Notes: generated by a model not told the origin, from the sequence alone. Shown: positions 38,969 to 49,083, counted from the stretch's first letter. The stretch: DNA of 64,000 nt from Gloeocapsa sp. PCC 7428 (GCF_000317555.1 NC_019745.1:372001-436000), one strand, 5' to 3'. Numbers and translations are program-made.

Positions 38969-39197
38969 TATTAGAGGGGCTAGGAGCGAGGAACTAGGGG
39001 CGAGTGAGTAGTAGTTAGTGTTATTTTTCTCCCCGTCCCCCCATCTCCTCGTCTCCCCTGCTTCCTCTACAGCCTATCTCTATGGGTATAAGAACCTAAG
39101 ATCTATCTAAATATAGACAGTTGAGAAAGCAGAACGCGGCGTGCGGCTATGGTAGAATTTCAGCAAAGTAAGAGATATAGCTTAAGGATTTCTAGGC

Positions 39198-39521
39198 ATG
39201 TCAGTAGCCGCACAAGTTACAGACTCGACGTTTAAACAGGAAGTACTCGAAAGCGAAGTTCCAGTTCTAGTGGACTTCTGGGCACCTTGGTGTGGTCCGT
39301 GCCGGATGGTAGCTCCTGTTGTGGATGAAATTGCGCAGCAATACGACGGTCAGGTGAAAGTTGTAAAACTTAACACAGACGAGAACCCCAACGTTGCTAG
39401 TCAATACGGTATTCGCAGTATCCCGACATTAATGATTTTTAAGGGTGGGCAACGAGTTGATATGGTTGTTGGTGCAGTTCCTAAGAGTACTTTGTCTAAC
39501 ACGTTGGAAAAGTATTTGTGA
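39198..39521 (+). CDS. trxA: thioredoxin
   Basis: This 107-residue m-type thioredoxin has the active site WCGPC within [11 protein letters not shown], the conserved cis-proline in SIPTLMIF and the C-terminal helix. It reduces disulfides in metabolic enzymes, taking electrons from thioredoxin reductases. AAGGA at 39183 is a modest ribosome site. The gene follows Yfr1 by 229 bp, a stretch that contains more spacer repeats. Confidence 0.96.
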   Translation: MSVAAQVTDSTFKQEVLESEVPVLVDFWAPWCGPCRMVAPVVDEIAQQYDGQVKVVKLNTDENPNVASQYGIRSIPTLMIFKGGQRVDMVVGAVPKSTLSNTLEKYL

Positions 39522-39550
39522 AATTGCTCTTAGGTGAATAACTTTGTCGT

Positions 39551-39649
39551 TTAGCAGTGCTGCATTTGAGTTGGACTGCTAAGGTAAAGTTAATAATATT
39601 TCGCTCAAATACCATGCTTAGAAGTATTATTGAGCTTTATTTGAGCGAA
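39551..39649 (+). other. two hairpins after trxA
   Basis: The first is TTAGCAGT (39551) pairing with ACTGCTAA (39575). The second is a perfect 12-bp arm, TTCGCTCAAATA (39600) pairing with TATTTGAGCGAA (39638). Neither ends in a good T-run. They may stabilise or end the trxA mRNA. Confidence 0.5.
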
Positions 39650-39757
39650 TAAAATAATATGAGTCCGTAGATTAAGTTGGGCGATCGCAAAAAAGCACTA
39701 AAAAGCATCGGCTACAAAACACCAAACAGCAATATTAAAAAATTATTAATCTACGAC

Positions 39758-39789
39758 TTGACAAATAACCCCCAAAATATCGATAAAAT
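39758..39789 (+). promoter_or_regulatory. likely promoter of the LOG-family gene
   Basis: A perfect -35 TTGACA at 39758-39763 is followed after 18 bases by GATAAA (39782-39787), or after 20 bases by TAAAAT. This sits about 30 bases before the ATG at 39816. Confidence 0.55.
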
Positions 39790-39815
39790 AGAGTGCCACT
39801 TGTGCGGAAGCACTC

Positions 39816-40883
39816 ATGACCTCATCTTCCCATTTTCCATCATTAGAGTCTCTTGAATCAGACCTGACTGACTTAATCGAAAAGCTGCCGCATCACAAAC
39901 ACCGGCAACTGATTCAGTACGCGCTTGCCACGATCGTCAAGTTAGCCAATAGCGACATCGAACGCCTTGACTGGAAAATATTGTCAGCGTCATTAGCTGA
40001 CATGGAGCAAGGCTTTAACATTTTTTACCCGTACCGACACGTACGCAAAGTAACGATTTTTGGCTCAGCGCGGACGTCACCAGAAGCACCAGAATATAGT
40101 ATGGCGTTTGATTTTGCGCGATGTGTGACGCAGTTAGGCTTCATGGTGATGACGGGGGGCGGCGGTGGAATTATGCAAGCAGGAAATGAAGGCGCTGGGC
40201 GAGAAAACTCGTTTGGGTTAAACATTCAACTACCGTTTGAACAAGAAGCAAATCCTGTCGTTGAAGGCGATGCTAAACTGATTCACTTTAAGTACTTTTT
40301 CACTCGCAAACTGTTTCTACTGCGTGAAAGTGATGCGATCGCGCTATTCCCTGGCGGATTTGGCACGCAAGACGAAGCTTTTGAGTGCATGACGCTCAGT
40401 CAAACAGGTAAGTTTGGTCCTGTACCTGTCGTTTTGATTGATCGCCCAGGAGGCGACTATTGGCGGGCTTGGAGTGAGTATATCGATAAGCACCTCCGCC
40501 AACAAGGATTAATTAGTCCTGAAGACGATAGCCTTTACACAATTACAGACAATCTGGAAGTGGCTTGCAATGCGATCACGCGGTTTTACCAGGTTTATCA
40601 CTCTAGCCGCTACGTAGGTGACAAACTCGTCATTCGGATGAAAACAGATATCTCGGATGCAGATGTCGAGACGTTGAATACGAACTTTAACGATATTCTC
40701 GTTAAGGGACGCATCGAAAAAAGTCAAACGTTACCCCAAGAAGCGCAAGACGAAACCTCTGAACTACCCCGCCTCGTGTTGTATTTCAATCAGCGAGATT
40801 TAGGGCGTCTCTATCAAATGATCGCCACTATCAATGAAATGGGGGCTGCTTCACCTGTAGAAGCGCATCCAGAGCGAAAATGA
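39816..40883 (+). CDS. LOG family protein
   Basis: The 355-residue protein contains the Rossmann-like LOG domain (about 75-270) with GGGGGIMQAGNEGA and the signature PGGFGTQDEAFE. Small LOG proteins release cytokinin-type bases from nucleotide monophosphates. This one is in a longer class, with about 75 extra residues at the N-terminus and about 80 at the C-terminus, so the substrate may differ. Old database labels such as lysine decarboxylase are not supported by the motif. Confidence 0.85.
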   Translation: MTSSSHFPSLESLESDLTDLIEKLPHHKHRQLIQYALATIVKLANSDIERLDWKILSASLADMEQGFNIFYPYRHVRKVTIFGSARTSPEAPEYSMAFDFARCVTQLGFMVMTGGGGGIMQAGNEGAGRENSFGLNIQLPFEQEANPVVEGDAKLIHFKYFFTRKLFLLRESDAIALFPGGFGTQDEAFECMTLSQTGKFGPVPVVLIDRPGGDYWRAWSEYIDKHLRQQGLISPEDDSLYTITDNLEVACNAITRFYQVYHSSRYVGDKLVIRMKTDISDADVETLNTNFNDILVKGRIEKSQTLPQEAQDETSELPRLVLYFNQRDLGRLYQMIATINEMGAASPVEAHPERK

Positions 40884-41133
40884 GCCGGCGTTTAATCGCG
40901 TCTTTTTGAACGTGGTGATGTCTGTGCTAGGTAATGGGTAATGGAAGCAAATATGTTACTGATTACCAACTGTATGTAGTTTCAGGGTATTTTTCAGGAA
41001 GTCTAACTCAATGCGATCGCGCATACCTCATCGTAAGTTGCCACAATAGATAGGGAGGGCGATTCATTGCAGCAGGCATTAATGATAGGCAATGATACCC
41101 GATCTCTGACCTTTGACCTCTGAATTTGATTGC

Positions 41134-41916
41134 ATGGAATGGAAGGAAATTGCTGGTAACTGGGTTTTAGTTCCCCGACATCCTGTGGGAATTGTGCATT
41201 TTTTAGGAGGCGCTTTTGTTGCAACCGCACCTCAATTAACGTACCGTTGGTTGTTAGAACAATTGGGAAAAGAGTATGCTGTCGTTGCGACACCGTTTGT
41301 GAATACATTAGATCATGCAGCGATCGCGCAAACGGTTTTAAATAGTTTTGATAACGCGATCGCCGAATTACACGATCGCGCGCTATTACGTCGGCGCTAT
41401 CTACCGACCTACGGGTTAGGACACAGTATGGGCTGTAAACTACACTTACTTATTGGTAGTCTTTTTGATGTCGAACGTGCAGGAAATATTCTCATTTCTT
41501 ATAACAACTACGCAGCACGCGACGCGATTCCTTTAGTACAACAATTCACGCCTACTTTTGCGGTCGAGTTTACACCTTCTCCAGTGGAAACAACAAACTT
41601 AGTCCGCGATCGCTATCGTGTCCGTCGCAATTTGCTGATTCGCTTTACTAATGACACAATTGACCAATCCACGGCACTGCATCAACTGTTACAACAGCGT
41701 TTTCCGGAAATGGTTACGTTACAAACACTACCAGGAAGCCATACAACACCATTAGGACAAGATGTTAGTTGGCAAACTGGAACGAATTTTACACCGTTTG
41801 ACGCGATGGGACAGTGGTTTAAGCAAGAGATCTATCGAGATTTAAACCAACTCAAGCGCGCTATTGTTTTGTGGCTCAATCCTTTTTCTCATGTCTCTAA
41901 TCTTAGTAATCGATGA
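41134..41916 (+). CDS. DUF1350 alpha/beta hydrolase-like protein
   Basis: The 260 residues fit the DUF1350 family of cyanobacteria and plastids: VPRHPVGIVHFLGGAFVAT near the start, a nucleophile-elbow-like GLGHSMGCK in the middle, and a late LPGSHTTPLG that could hold a catalytic histidine. No reaction is known. ATG 41134 is preferred over a TTG at 41113, because the sequence before the ATG is a spacer repeat (CTGACCTTTGACCTC). It overlaps the next gene by 26 bp. Confidence 0.82.
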   Translation: MEWKEIAGNWVLVPRHPVGIVHFLGGAFVATAPQLTYRWLLEQLGKEYAVVATPFVNTLDHAAIAQTVLNSFDNAIAELHDRALLRRRYLPTYGLGHSMGCKLHLLIGSLFDVERAGNILISYNNYAARDAIPLVQQFTPTFAVEFTPSPVETTNLVRDRYRVRRNLLIRFTNDTIDQSTALHQLLQQRFPEMVTLQTLPGSHTTPLGQDVSWQTGTNFTPFDAMGQWFKQEIYRDLNQLKRAIVLWLNPFSHVSNLSNR

Positions 41917-43024
41917 TGACCCTACAGTGCAAACTATGCTCTCTAGGGTACTAAAAAGCCAAGGTTATCAAGTTGTTGTAACTCATAACGGTGAAGAAGG
42001 AATTAGGCTGGCGCGCCAGTTGTATCCTGGGTTAGTCATTTGTGAGTGGACAATGCAATCGATGAGTGGGTTGGAAGTTTGTCGCCGAATTAAAGCTGAA
42101 CCAAGATTATCGACAGTATTTTTCATTTTTCTCACAAGTTTAGGCTCGGTATCTGACTGCGTTCAAGCATTCGATGCAGGTGGAGACGATTTTATTACTA
42201 AGCCAATCGAACAAAACGAACTAACAGCGCGGGTACGTGCTGGATTGCGCTTGCATCAAATGAGTCGGGATTTACAAAAACAAAAGCAATTACTCGAAGC
42301 AGAATTATCCGAAGCTGCTGACTATGTGCGATCGCTACTTCCACCACAGCTAAAAGAACCACTCGAAATTAATTCTCGGTTTATTCCTTCATTGCGGCTA
42401 GGTGGAGATTGTTTTGATTATTACTGGCTAGATCCTGACTATTTGGCTATTTATTTACTTGATACGGCAGGACATGGATTAGGAGCTACGCTTCCTTCAA
42501 TTTCAGTCCTCAATATGCTACGTTCCCGCGCACTCGATGGTATTAATTACTACCAACCAACTGACGTACTCAGAGCTTTAAATAGTACGTTTCAAATGAC
42601 TTCTCAAAACTCGAAGTATTTCACAATTTGGTATGGAGTTTATAATCGAGTCAATCGTCAATTAATCTACTCTAATGCCGGACACCCACCTGCTGTTTTG
42701 TTATCAGAAAAACCTACGCTCCATGTGACAAAACTAGAAACTCCAAGCATTCCAATCGGTATGTTTCCTGACACTAATTACACAGACAAATTTTTTCAAA
42801 TTCCTGAATCGAGTACGCTTTATATATTTAGCGATGGAGTTTATGAACTGCATTTAGCCGATGGTTCAATTTGGGAACTTGATTCTTTTATTGAGCTACT
42901 CAAAACGGATCATATCGTAGGTAACTGCGATCTAGACACCATTTTAGCTCAGCTAAATCAAATCAATTATAAAGAGAGTTTTGATGATGACTTATCGATT
43001 CTTCAGATTAGGTTTGACAACTGA
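41891..43024 (+). CDS. response regulator with PP2C/SpoIIE phosphatase output
   Basis: The 377-residue protein joins a receiver domain (1-120), a short coiled coil (about 125-145) and a PP2C/SpoIIE (RsbU-like) phosphatase. The receiver keeps the acidic pocket (IDDDP) and the lysine of TKPI. The position that normally holds the phosphorylated aspartate reads CEWTM, that is Glu52 instead of Asp. The phosphatase metal motifs look intact (GGDCFDYYW, DTAGHGLGA, FSDGVYE, DDDLSIL). Relatives act on anti-sigma antagonist proteins. The gene starts inside the DUF1350 coding region in another frame, so the two are probably coupled. Confidence 0.9.
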   Translation: MSLILVIDDDPTVQTMLSRVLKSQGYQVVVTHNGEEGIRLARQLYPGLVICEWTMQSMSGLEVCRRIKAEPRLSTVFFIFLTSLGSVSDCVQAFDAGGDDFITKPIEQNELTARVRAGLRLHQMSRDLQKQKQLLEAELSEAADYVRSLLPPQLKEPLEINSRFIPSLRLGGDCFDYYWLDPDYLAIYLLDTAGHGLGATLPSISVLNMLRSRALDGINYYQPTDVLRALNSTFQMTSQNSKYFTIWYGVYNRVNRQLIYSNAGHPPAVLLSEKPTLHVTKLETPSIPIGMFPDTNYTDKFFQIPESSTLYIFSDGVYELHLADGSIWELDSFIELLKTDHIVGNCDLDTILAQLNQINYKESFDDDLSILQIRFDN

Positions 43025-43213
43025 AAAAATCTGTTAATTTATTATACTCCTGTACTAAAAGATTTAGGTTTTAAGAATTCTGTAGAATTTAGATTACTAG
43101 GTATTTAGTAACCTATCTGCTTTGGGCGATCGCGATTTTTGCTAACCCTGAACATCTCACTCATACATATTTCTGAACAGCAACTCTATCACTATAGGAC
43201 TTACGTAGTTGAT

Positions 43214-43326
43214 GTCATGCTGAACCCTTCGCTATTACTCAAGCGCAAGCTTTGTGAAGCATCTCTGGGATTCTTTCCTAGCCTACAGGAAAGCTACGAA
43301 GAAGGGAACGCTGCACTCAGAATGAC
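43214..43326. repeat. MITE-like element with inverted ends
   Basis: A 113-bp segment is bounded by GTCATGCTGA and TCAGAATGAC, which are inverted repeats with one mismatch. Its plus-strand frame gives the ...AALRMTK ending that I recall recurring as a spurious peptide from dispersed repeats in many genomes. It lies in the 460-bp spacer before the AraC gene, and no other gene is seen there. Confidence 0.6.
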
Positions 43327-43484
43327 AAAATAGCGTTCAAGTGCGTCACTCCTAAACTACATACAGATACAGTTAAGTCGCTATTTTTATTGAGAAGAAT
43401 TATTATTAGGTCTAACTTAAATTTAGGTGTCAGTAACACCCAACCTTCTTGTAAATCACTCATCAAGTAGCCCAACTGAGTAAT

Positions 43485-44468
43485 ATGACCATGACAGTTG
43501 CCTTCGAGGAGTTCATCGAGAAAGCTACTTTAGTAAAAGAATATACAGATACAGACAACAATTACTCAGAAACGTTATCGGAATATCCTCAAGATTTAGG
43601 TAAAGGCAATATCTTAAACGTTGAGCTACGCAACGGATTTTACCTCACAGTCGAAGATTACCAAGTACATAACGATGCGATCGTCAGTTATCCAGAGTTC
43701 CAGCATCCTTTGGGGTTTTATTTCCAACTCTCAGGCGGTATACATTGTCAACGCTATGGCTTGAATTACGCTGGTGACAGCATTATATCCGGTAGTGGTT
43801 TAATACCACAATTGTTTCATCAGAATTTCTCTTGTGAGCCTAACAAAGCCGTTAAAGTGCATATAGTGCCAGAAGTGTTCAATAGCTTCATGGGGATTGA
43901 GGATGATGCTATTCCATTGCAAATGAAGCACCTTTTTAGGAAACCGGATCAAGAGTACTACCTTCGTAATGGGACAATTACAACACAAATGCAAGTCGCT
44001 GTACAGCAGATTTGGCAGTGTCCTTTTCAAGGTTTGGTTAAACGTATTTACTTAGAAAGCAAAATTTTAGAGTTAATTGCTTTGCGGTTGCAACAAGACA
44101 TTGAAGGAGAAGCAATAGTAAGTCATTCTATTAAAAAGGAAGTGCTTGAAAAGATTTACTATGCAAAAGAAATTTTAGAACACCGTCTTGACAACCCACC
44201 TTCAGTGTTAGAGTTAGCGCAGCTAGTTGGACTCAATCATCACCAACTTAAACAAGGCTTTCGTCAGGTTTTAGGTAAGACAGTTTTTGGCTACTTACAC
44301 CAATTGCGTATGGAACAAGCACGCTTGCTTTTATCTGAAGGCAAAATGAGTGTCGCTGAGGTGGCGAATGCTGTAGGTTATGAACATCTCGGTCACTTTG
44401 CAGGTGCATTTAAGCAGAAATTTGGTATCAGTCCTAGCGCTTGTTTAAAACGAAAAAAAGTTAAGTAA
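43485..44468 (+). CDS. AraC family regulator (PchR-like)
   Basis: The 327-residue protein has an N-terminal sensory domain (1-215) with the FYFQLSGGIHCQRYGL pattern of PchR/YbtA-like regulators. A C-terminal double helix-turn-helix follows (about 225-325; LAQLVGLNHHQLKQGFRQV, then MSVAEVANAVGYEHLGHFA). This branch often controls siderophore or iron-uptake genes, but none are nearby. It overlaps the convergent Rpn gene by eight bases. ATG 43491 is a possible second start. Confidence 0.87.
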   Translation: MTMTVAFEEFIEKATLVKEYTDTDNNYSETLSEYPQDLGKGNILNVELRNGFYLTVEDYQVHNDAIVSYPEFQHPLGFYFQLSGGIHCQRYGLNYAGDSIISGSGLIPQLFHQNFSCEPNKAVKVHIVPEVFNSFMGIEDDAIPLQMKHLFRKPDQEYYLRNGTITTQMQVAVQQIWQCPFQGLVKRIYLESKILELIALRLQQDIEGEAIVSHSIKKEVLEKIYYAKEILEHRLDNPPSVLELAQLVGLNHHQLKQGFRQVLGKTVFGYLHQLRMEQARLLLSEGKMSVAEVANAVGYEHLGHFAGAFKQKFGISPSACLKRKKVK

Positions 44469-45234
44469 TTTCTAACTGTTCTACCGCCTCAATTGCTAAA
44501 CCTGTGAGTTTGGCGACAACTTCAGTAGGCATTCCTTCTTTCAGCATATTAATAGCAATTTGCCGCGCTTTTTCTTGCTGGCCCTCTTCGCGCCCTTTTT
44601 CTAAACCTTCGGCGATGATTGACTGATAAATGACTGACTCGCGCATGATATCCTGCCTGAGTAGACGTTGAATGACTTCTTCTTTTAATACTAGCCCAGC
44701 TAAAAGTGCTGCTGATGCTGCGATATTACTTTGTATTCTTCGCTCAGCAATTTGCTCAATTTGAGTAGCTACTTGCTGTAATGCTTTGGTTTTATCGTTA
44801 GTGTTACTTAAAGTCGCAAATGGAAGTAAACCTGAAGTTTGCAGAAATATTTCTGTAGGCTGTTCCCAAAGACGAATTACTGTAAATTGATGCTGTAGAT
44901 TGTCAATAATAAAGCTTGTTTGGTAAACCAGTTCAGATGCAGATTGTGCCAAATAAATAACGACTTGGCGCATTCGTTTTTGCGGAAAACGTCGATACAC
45001 ACGCAAGCGGTAATCAGCCATGCGAAAGGGAATTCCTGCATCTGGTTTAGTTTGAAATTCAACATGCAGCACGACTTCATCGGATTGCAGCAGGATCAAG
45101 GCATCTGCACGAATGGGTTCGAGAGATAATTCTTTGGGGCTTAACTCGGTGAGTGCGATCGCTTCTCCTAAAAGCCAAGAGGCAAAGTCAGCAGCAAAAT
45201 TTTCCGCGAGAAACTTGCAAACATTATCAAACAT
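44461..45234 (-). CDS. Rpn family PD-(D/E)XK nuclease
   Basis: The 257-residue protein belongs to the Rpn / YhgA-like recombination-promoting nuclease group. After an N-terminal helix, the catalytic core is seen as PIRADALILLQ (Asp) and LHVEFQTKPD (the E-x-Q form of the E-x-K motif). The middle has YRLRVYRRFP, and a C-terminal helix ends in a coiled coil (GLEKGREEGQQEKARQ). Members cut DNA and promote RecA-independent exchange, and cyanobacterial genomes hold many copies. It converges on the AraC gene with an 8-bp overlap. Confidence 0.85.
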   Translation of the reverse strand: MFDNVCKFLAENFAADFASWLLGEAIALTELSPKELSLEPIRADALILLQSDEVVLHVEFQTKPDAGIPFRMADYRLRVYRRFPQKRMRQVVIYLAQSASELVYQTSFIIDNLQHQFTVIRLWEQPTEIFLQTSGLLPFATLSNTNDKTKALQQVATQIEQIAERRIQSNIAASAALLAGLVLKEEVIQRLLRQDIMRESVIYQSIIAEGLEKGREEGQQEKARQIAINMLKEGMPTEVVAKLTGLAIEAVEQLEIT

Positions 45235-45321
45235 GAAGGCATTGTATCAAGCATAGCAAGACGGTCAATCATCAAAAATTCTCCACCGACTCGCCTTCTA
45301 ATATTAAAAGAGTCGAAGTTC

Positions 45322-45654
45322 TCAGAGGACCAGCTTCCGTATTGTGTCTGGTGCGAGTGGAAGTAATAATACTACTACTTGCGTAACAGGGAGGCGATAT
45401 AACCGATACAACCGTACCCAATAATCAAGCATTCGCAAAGGTAGCGGTGGCGTTGAGGTAAGCACAGTTTGAAATTCGAGGTGGAGAATGCGTTCTTGTA
45501 GCTGTAAGAATGTCACGTAATCCGCGCGAATTGGTTCAATGCTTAATTCGGTTTTGAGGACTTTAACTTCAGTTTGTGGTGTACCTAATACCCAACTAGC
45601 AAAGACGGCAGGATATTTTTCCGATAGCAGTTTGCAGAGATTATCAACGGACAT
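45322..45654 (-). pseudogene. truncated Rpn family nuclease
   Basis: This 110-residue frame is a paralogue of the neighbouring Rpn nuclease over its first 100 or so residues (PIRADYVTFLQ, LHLEFQT, MLDYWVRLYR). It ends abruptly after LLPLAPDTIRKLVL, losing the middle and C-terminal helices. The core acidic residues remain, so a short product is possible, but it is more likely a decaying copy. Confidence 0.65.
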
Positions 45655-45845
45655 GAAAAACTGATAGCGATTAAATTAGACATCGCTATTATCTTGATAA
45701 AGGTAGACTACGATTAGCAATAATGAATAAAATTCAACAAATTAGCTTGCGTGACACAATAGTTCAAGCGTTGATTGCGGAATTCAATAAGTTCCAAGAA
45801 TGAGAGCGATCGCCCCCAACAATGAAAACGATCGCCCCGCAAAAA

Positions 45846-47813
45846 CTAAGCCCCTTCGCGCAATTTATCGAGGACACCGCGATCTTCTAATGTAGACGTA
45901 TCTCCGGAAACTTCTTGCCCAGCTGCGAGATTGCGTAATAACCGCCGCATAATTTTACCCGAACGAGTTTTTGGCAACGCATCGGTAAAGCGAATTTCAC
46001 CAGGACGCGCGATCGCACCGATTTCTTTCACAACGTGCTGTTTAAGTTCTTTACTGAGTGCTTCACTCGGTTGGTACGTACTTTCTAAAGTTACAAAAGC
46101 AACGATATCTTCACCTTTAACCTCATCAGGTTTACTGACAATTGCTGCCTCGGCAACGGCGGGGTGCGACACCAATGCCGATTCAACTTCCATTGTTCCT
46201 AAACGATGTCCTGACACATTAATGACATCATCAACACGCCCCATTACCCAAAAGTAACCATCTTCATCGCGCCTTGCACCATCACCCGCAAAATAGACAT
46301 ATTTACCATCTTGCGGCGGAATGTGTTCCCAGTAAGTACGCCGAAAGCGATCGGGATCGCCATAGACTGTACGCATCATCCCAGGCCAAGGATGACGGAC
46401 GACTAAATAACCACCTTCGTTGTCGCCTACAGGATTGCCCTCTAAATCAACGATATCGGCAAGAATTCCAGGGAAGGGACGCGTTGCGGAACCTGGCTTT
46501 GTGGGAATTGCACCAGGTAGCGGGGTAATCATAATGCCCCCAGTTTCCGTTTGCCACCAAGTATCGACAATCGGACAGCGATCGCCGCCGATGACGCGGT
46601 AATACCACATCCAAGCTTCGGGGTTAATCGGTTCGCCGACGGTTCCGAGTAAGCGCAAAGAAGATAGATTGCGGGCTTTCGGCAAGTGTTCGCCCATCTT
46701 AATAAACGCCCGAATCGCTGTCGGTGCAGTGTAGAAAACTGTTACGCCGTACTTTTCGATCACATCCCAGAAGCAACCAGGATTTGACGATCGCGGCGCA
46801 CCTTCGTACATTACCGTTGTCGCACCGTTGGAAAGCGGACCGTAAACAATATAGCTGTGTCCGGTAATCCAACCAACATCAGCCGTACACCAATAGACAT
46901 CAGTATCTTGCAAATCAAAAATCCATTTGGTGGTCATGTGCGTGTATAAGTTGTAACCACCTGTGGTGTGTACCACTCCTTTAGGTTTACCTGTGCTACC
47001 CGAAGTGTAGAGGATAAACAGCATATCTTCACTGTCCATCGGTTCGGCGGGGCAATCGGCGGAGATACCTTGTTGCAGATCGTGCCACCAGTGATCGCGC
47101 CCTGGTTCCATCTGTACTTCTTGCCCAGTACGCCGCACAACTAACACATTTTCGACGCTGGTAACATCACCACTCGCTAAAGCTTTATCAACTTGTTCTT
47201 TGAGCGGAACCGCCGCATCTTTCCGATAACCACCATCTGCTGTGACAACAACTTTAGCTTGTCCGTCGATTAAGCGATCGCGCAACGCTTCGGCACTAAA
47301 ACCACCAAAAACGACAGTATGCGGCGCACCGATTCGCGCGCAGGCTAACATCGCGATCGCCGCTTCGGGGATCATCGGCATATAAATTCCGACGCGATCG
47401 CCTTTTTGCACGCCCAACTGCTTTAAAACATTGGCAAATTGACACACTTCGCGATGCAACTGCGCGTAGGTAAGCGTACGCGAGTCTCCTGGTTCACCTT
47501 CCCAAATCAACGCCGCTTTATTTTTACGCCAGGTGGTGAGATGGCGATCGAGACAGTTGTAAGAAATATTAATTTTGCCATTGACAAACCACTTCGCAAA
47601 CGGCGGTTGCCAATCGAGTACTTTGTTCCACTTTTGGAACCAGTGCAACTCTTGTTCGGCAAGTTCTGCCCAAAATTTTTCTGGGTCGGAAGACGCTTTA
47701 TCGTACAGTTGCTGATAATCTTCTAGGCTTTTGATATGTGCATTTTGCGAAAATTCAGCCGGAGGATGAAATAAACGTTTTTCTTGCAGAATTGATTCGA
47801 TTGTGAGAGACAT
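45846..47813 (-). CDS. acs: acetate--CoA ligase
   Basis: Acs activates acetate to acetyl-CoA through acetyl-AMP. The 655 residues have the normal length and motifs: the P-loop [39 protein letters not shown] with the hinge aspartate, and the catalytic lysine in the C-terminal [11 protein letters not shown], where protein acetylation usually acts. It is divergent from terC across a 354-bp spacer. Confidence 0.97.
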   Translation of the reverse strand: MSLTIESILQEKRLFHPPAEFSQNAHIKSLEDYQQLYDKASSDPEKFWAELAEQELHWFQKWNKVLDWQPPFAKWFVNGKINISYNCLDRHLTTWRKNKAALIWEGEPGDSRTLTYAQLHREVCQFANVLKQLGVQKGDRVGIYMPMIPEAAIAMLACARIGAPHTVVFGGFSAEALRDRLIDGQAKVVVTADGGYRKDAAVPLKEQVDKALASGDVTSVENVLVVRRTGQEVQMEPGRDHWWHDLQQGISADCPAEPMDSEDMLFILYTSGSTGKPKGVVHTTGGYNLYTHMTTKWIFDLQDTDVYWCTADVGWITGHSYIVYGPLSNGATTVMYEGAPRSSNPGCFWDVIEKYGVTVFYTAPTAIRAFIKMGEHLPKARNLSSLRLLGTVGEPINPEAWMWYYRVIGGDRCPIVDTWWQTETGGIMITPLPGAIPTKPGSATRPFPGILADIVDLEGNPVGDNEGGYLVVRHPWPGMMRTVYGDPDRFRRTYWEHIPPQDGKYVYFAGDGARRDEDGYFWVMGRVDDVINVSGHRLGTMEVESALVSHPAVAEAAIVSKPDEVKGEDIVAFVTLESTYQPSEALSKELKQHVVKEIGAIARPGEIRFTDALPKTRSGKIMRRLLRNLAAGQEVSGDTSTLEDRGVLDKLREGA

Positions 47814-48167
47814 GACTGTTTCTAACTAATTGGCATTGCTACTCAAAACCATTTTGCGCGTAGATTTGCTCGAAAGTGTTTTGAATTTCTTTAAGCTTCA
47901 GAATTGTTTACTCGCACTATGCGATCGCAGCTTGATTTAGTCTGTTTATGCTTCAGTTATCAATACTTAACTCACCAATCGCAGCACACCCCCCATAATG
48001 TAAGGATAATGAAGCGTATGAGTCGTGTTCTTCATTTGCTGTGAATTGTCTCGCTGCGGATTTCCTGTCTAAAGGTTCATTCCTTAAAGTATGGCGATTT
48101 GTTAAGATTCTTAGATTGATGTATTCGTTGCTATTCGGTTTGCTAGTTCAGGTGCGAAAAATTATTA
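47814..48167. other. acs-terC divergent spacer
   Basis: No gene is present. Some terC relatives are controlled by the yybP-ykoY manganese riboswitch. I looked for its conserved core before terC and did not see it. A C-run at 47989 and a HIP1 site near 47921 are the only distinctive features. Confidence 0.4.
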
Positions 48168-48920
48168 ATGATAGACCAAGTTTTTAATTCTCCCTTCAAC
48201 ATCGGGATTGAAGCCACTTTAGTTTTAATTATCCTGATTTTTTTAGAATCAGTACTTTCCGCAGACAATGCCATTGCGCTTGCAGCGATCGCCCAAGGAC
48301 TAGAAGATAAAAAGTTGGAACGTCAAGCGCTCAACTTTGGTTTAGTTGTCGCCTACGTCTTGCGGATTAGCTTAATTCTTACCGCCACCTGGGTAACAAA
48401 GTTTTGGCAGTTTGAACTTTTAGGCGCTGCTTATTTACTTTGGCTGGTATTTCAGTATTTCACATCCGATGACAATCCGGAACACGAACATCATGGTCCG
48501 CGCTTCGCGAACTTATGGCAAGCCATTCCTGTGATTGCGTTTACCGATTTAGCCTTTTCGCTCGATAGCGTGACAACTGCGATCGCGGTTTCGCAAGAAA
48601 AGTGGCTGGTGATTACAGGAGCCACAATCGGCATTATTGCACTGCGATTTATGGCAGGATTGTTTATTCGTTGGTTGGACGAATTCGTTCACCTAGAAGA
48701 CGCAGGTTACATCACCGTAGCGCTAGTCGGCTTACGATTGCTATTGAGAGTCATCAACGAAGATTTAGTGCCACCCGAATGGTTGATGATTAGTGCGATC
48801 GCTGCGATCTTCGTGTGGGGATTTTCCCAGCGAACCGAAACTAAGGTTGCTAAAGATGAACCAGCAGAAAGTCAGCGAGAAATTGTGCAAGTAGGGGAAT
48901 CTGAAGGAAATCAGCGGTGA
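48168..48920 (+). CDS. TerC family membrane protein
   Basis: The 250-residue protein has about seven membrane helices and the TerC signatures ESVLSADNAIALAAIA and TDLAFSLDSVTTAIA, which carry the acidic metal-coordinating residues. The soluble tail is acidic. TerC relatives export manganese or help insert metal into exported proteins. In cyanobacteria and chloroplasts TerC also supports thylakoid membrane protein insertion. Which role applies here is not determined. Confidence 0.88.
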   Translation: MIDQVFNSPFNIGIEATLVLIILIFLESVLSADNAIALAAIAQGLEDKKLERQALNFGLVVAYVLRISLILTATWVTKFWQFELLGAAYLLWLVFQYFTSDDNPEHEHHGPRFANLWQAIPVIAFTDLAFSLDSVTTAIAVSQEKWLVITGATIGIIALRFMAGLFIRWLDEFVHLEDAGYITVALVGLRLLLRVINEDLVPPEWLMISAIAAIFVWGFSQRTETKVAKDEPAESQREIVQVGESEGNQR

Positions 48921-48944
48921 AGACACTTTTTTGGGCAATAGTAG

Positions 48945-49078
48945 GGGTCAGAGGTCAGGGAGTTAAAGAAGCAGAGGTGCAGAGGAAGCAGAGGTGCAGA
49001 GGAGGAATAGTGTTTTAGATTACTCAAAACTCATCACTACTCACTAGCCACTAACCACTCTTTCCCTCGCCCCTACTG
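48945..49078 (+). repeat. composite spacer repeat, copy 1
   Basis: Modules in order are AGGGGTCAGAGGTCAGGG, AGTTAAAGAAGCAGAGG with a repeated TGCAGAGGA, GAATAGTGTTTTAGATTACTC, AAAACTCATCACTACTCACT and ending CTTTCCCTCGCCCC. It fills the spacer between convergent terC and ndk. A near-identical inverted copy is at 54430-54566. Confidence 0.8.
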
Positions 49079-49083
49079 AATAA

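Noticed and set aside
41003-41308. Minus-strand frame of 101 codons overlapping the DUF1350 start
   Set aside because: It is antisense to a well-supported gene and has no recognisable domain.
43139-43333. Plus-strand frame of 64 codons ending in AALRMTK
   Set aside because: It coincides with a MITE-like repeat, and similar peptides are a common artefact of dispersed repeats.
47814-48167. Possible yybP-ykoY manganese riboswitch before terC
   Set aside because: The conserved core of that riboswitch could not be found by eye. A covariance search would be decisive.
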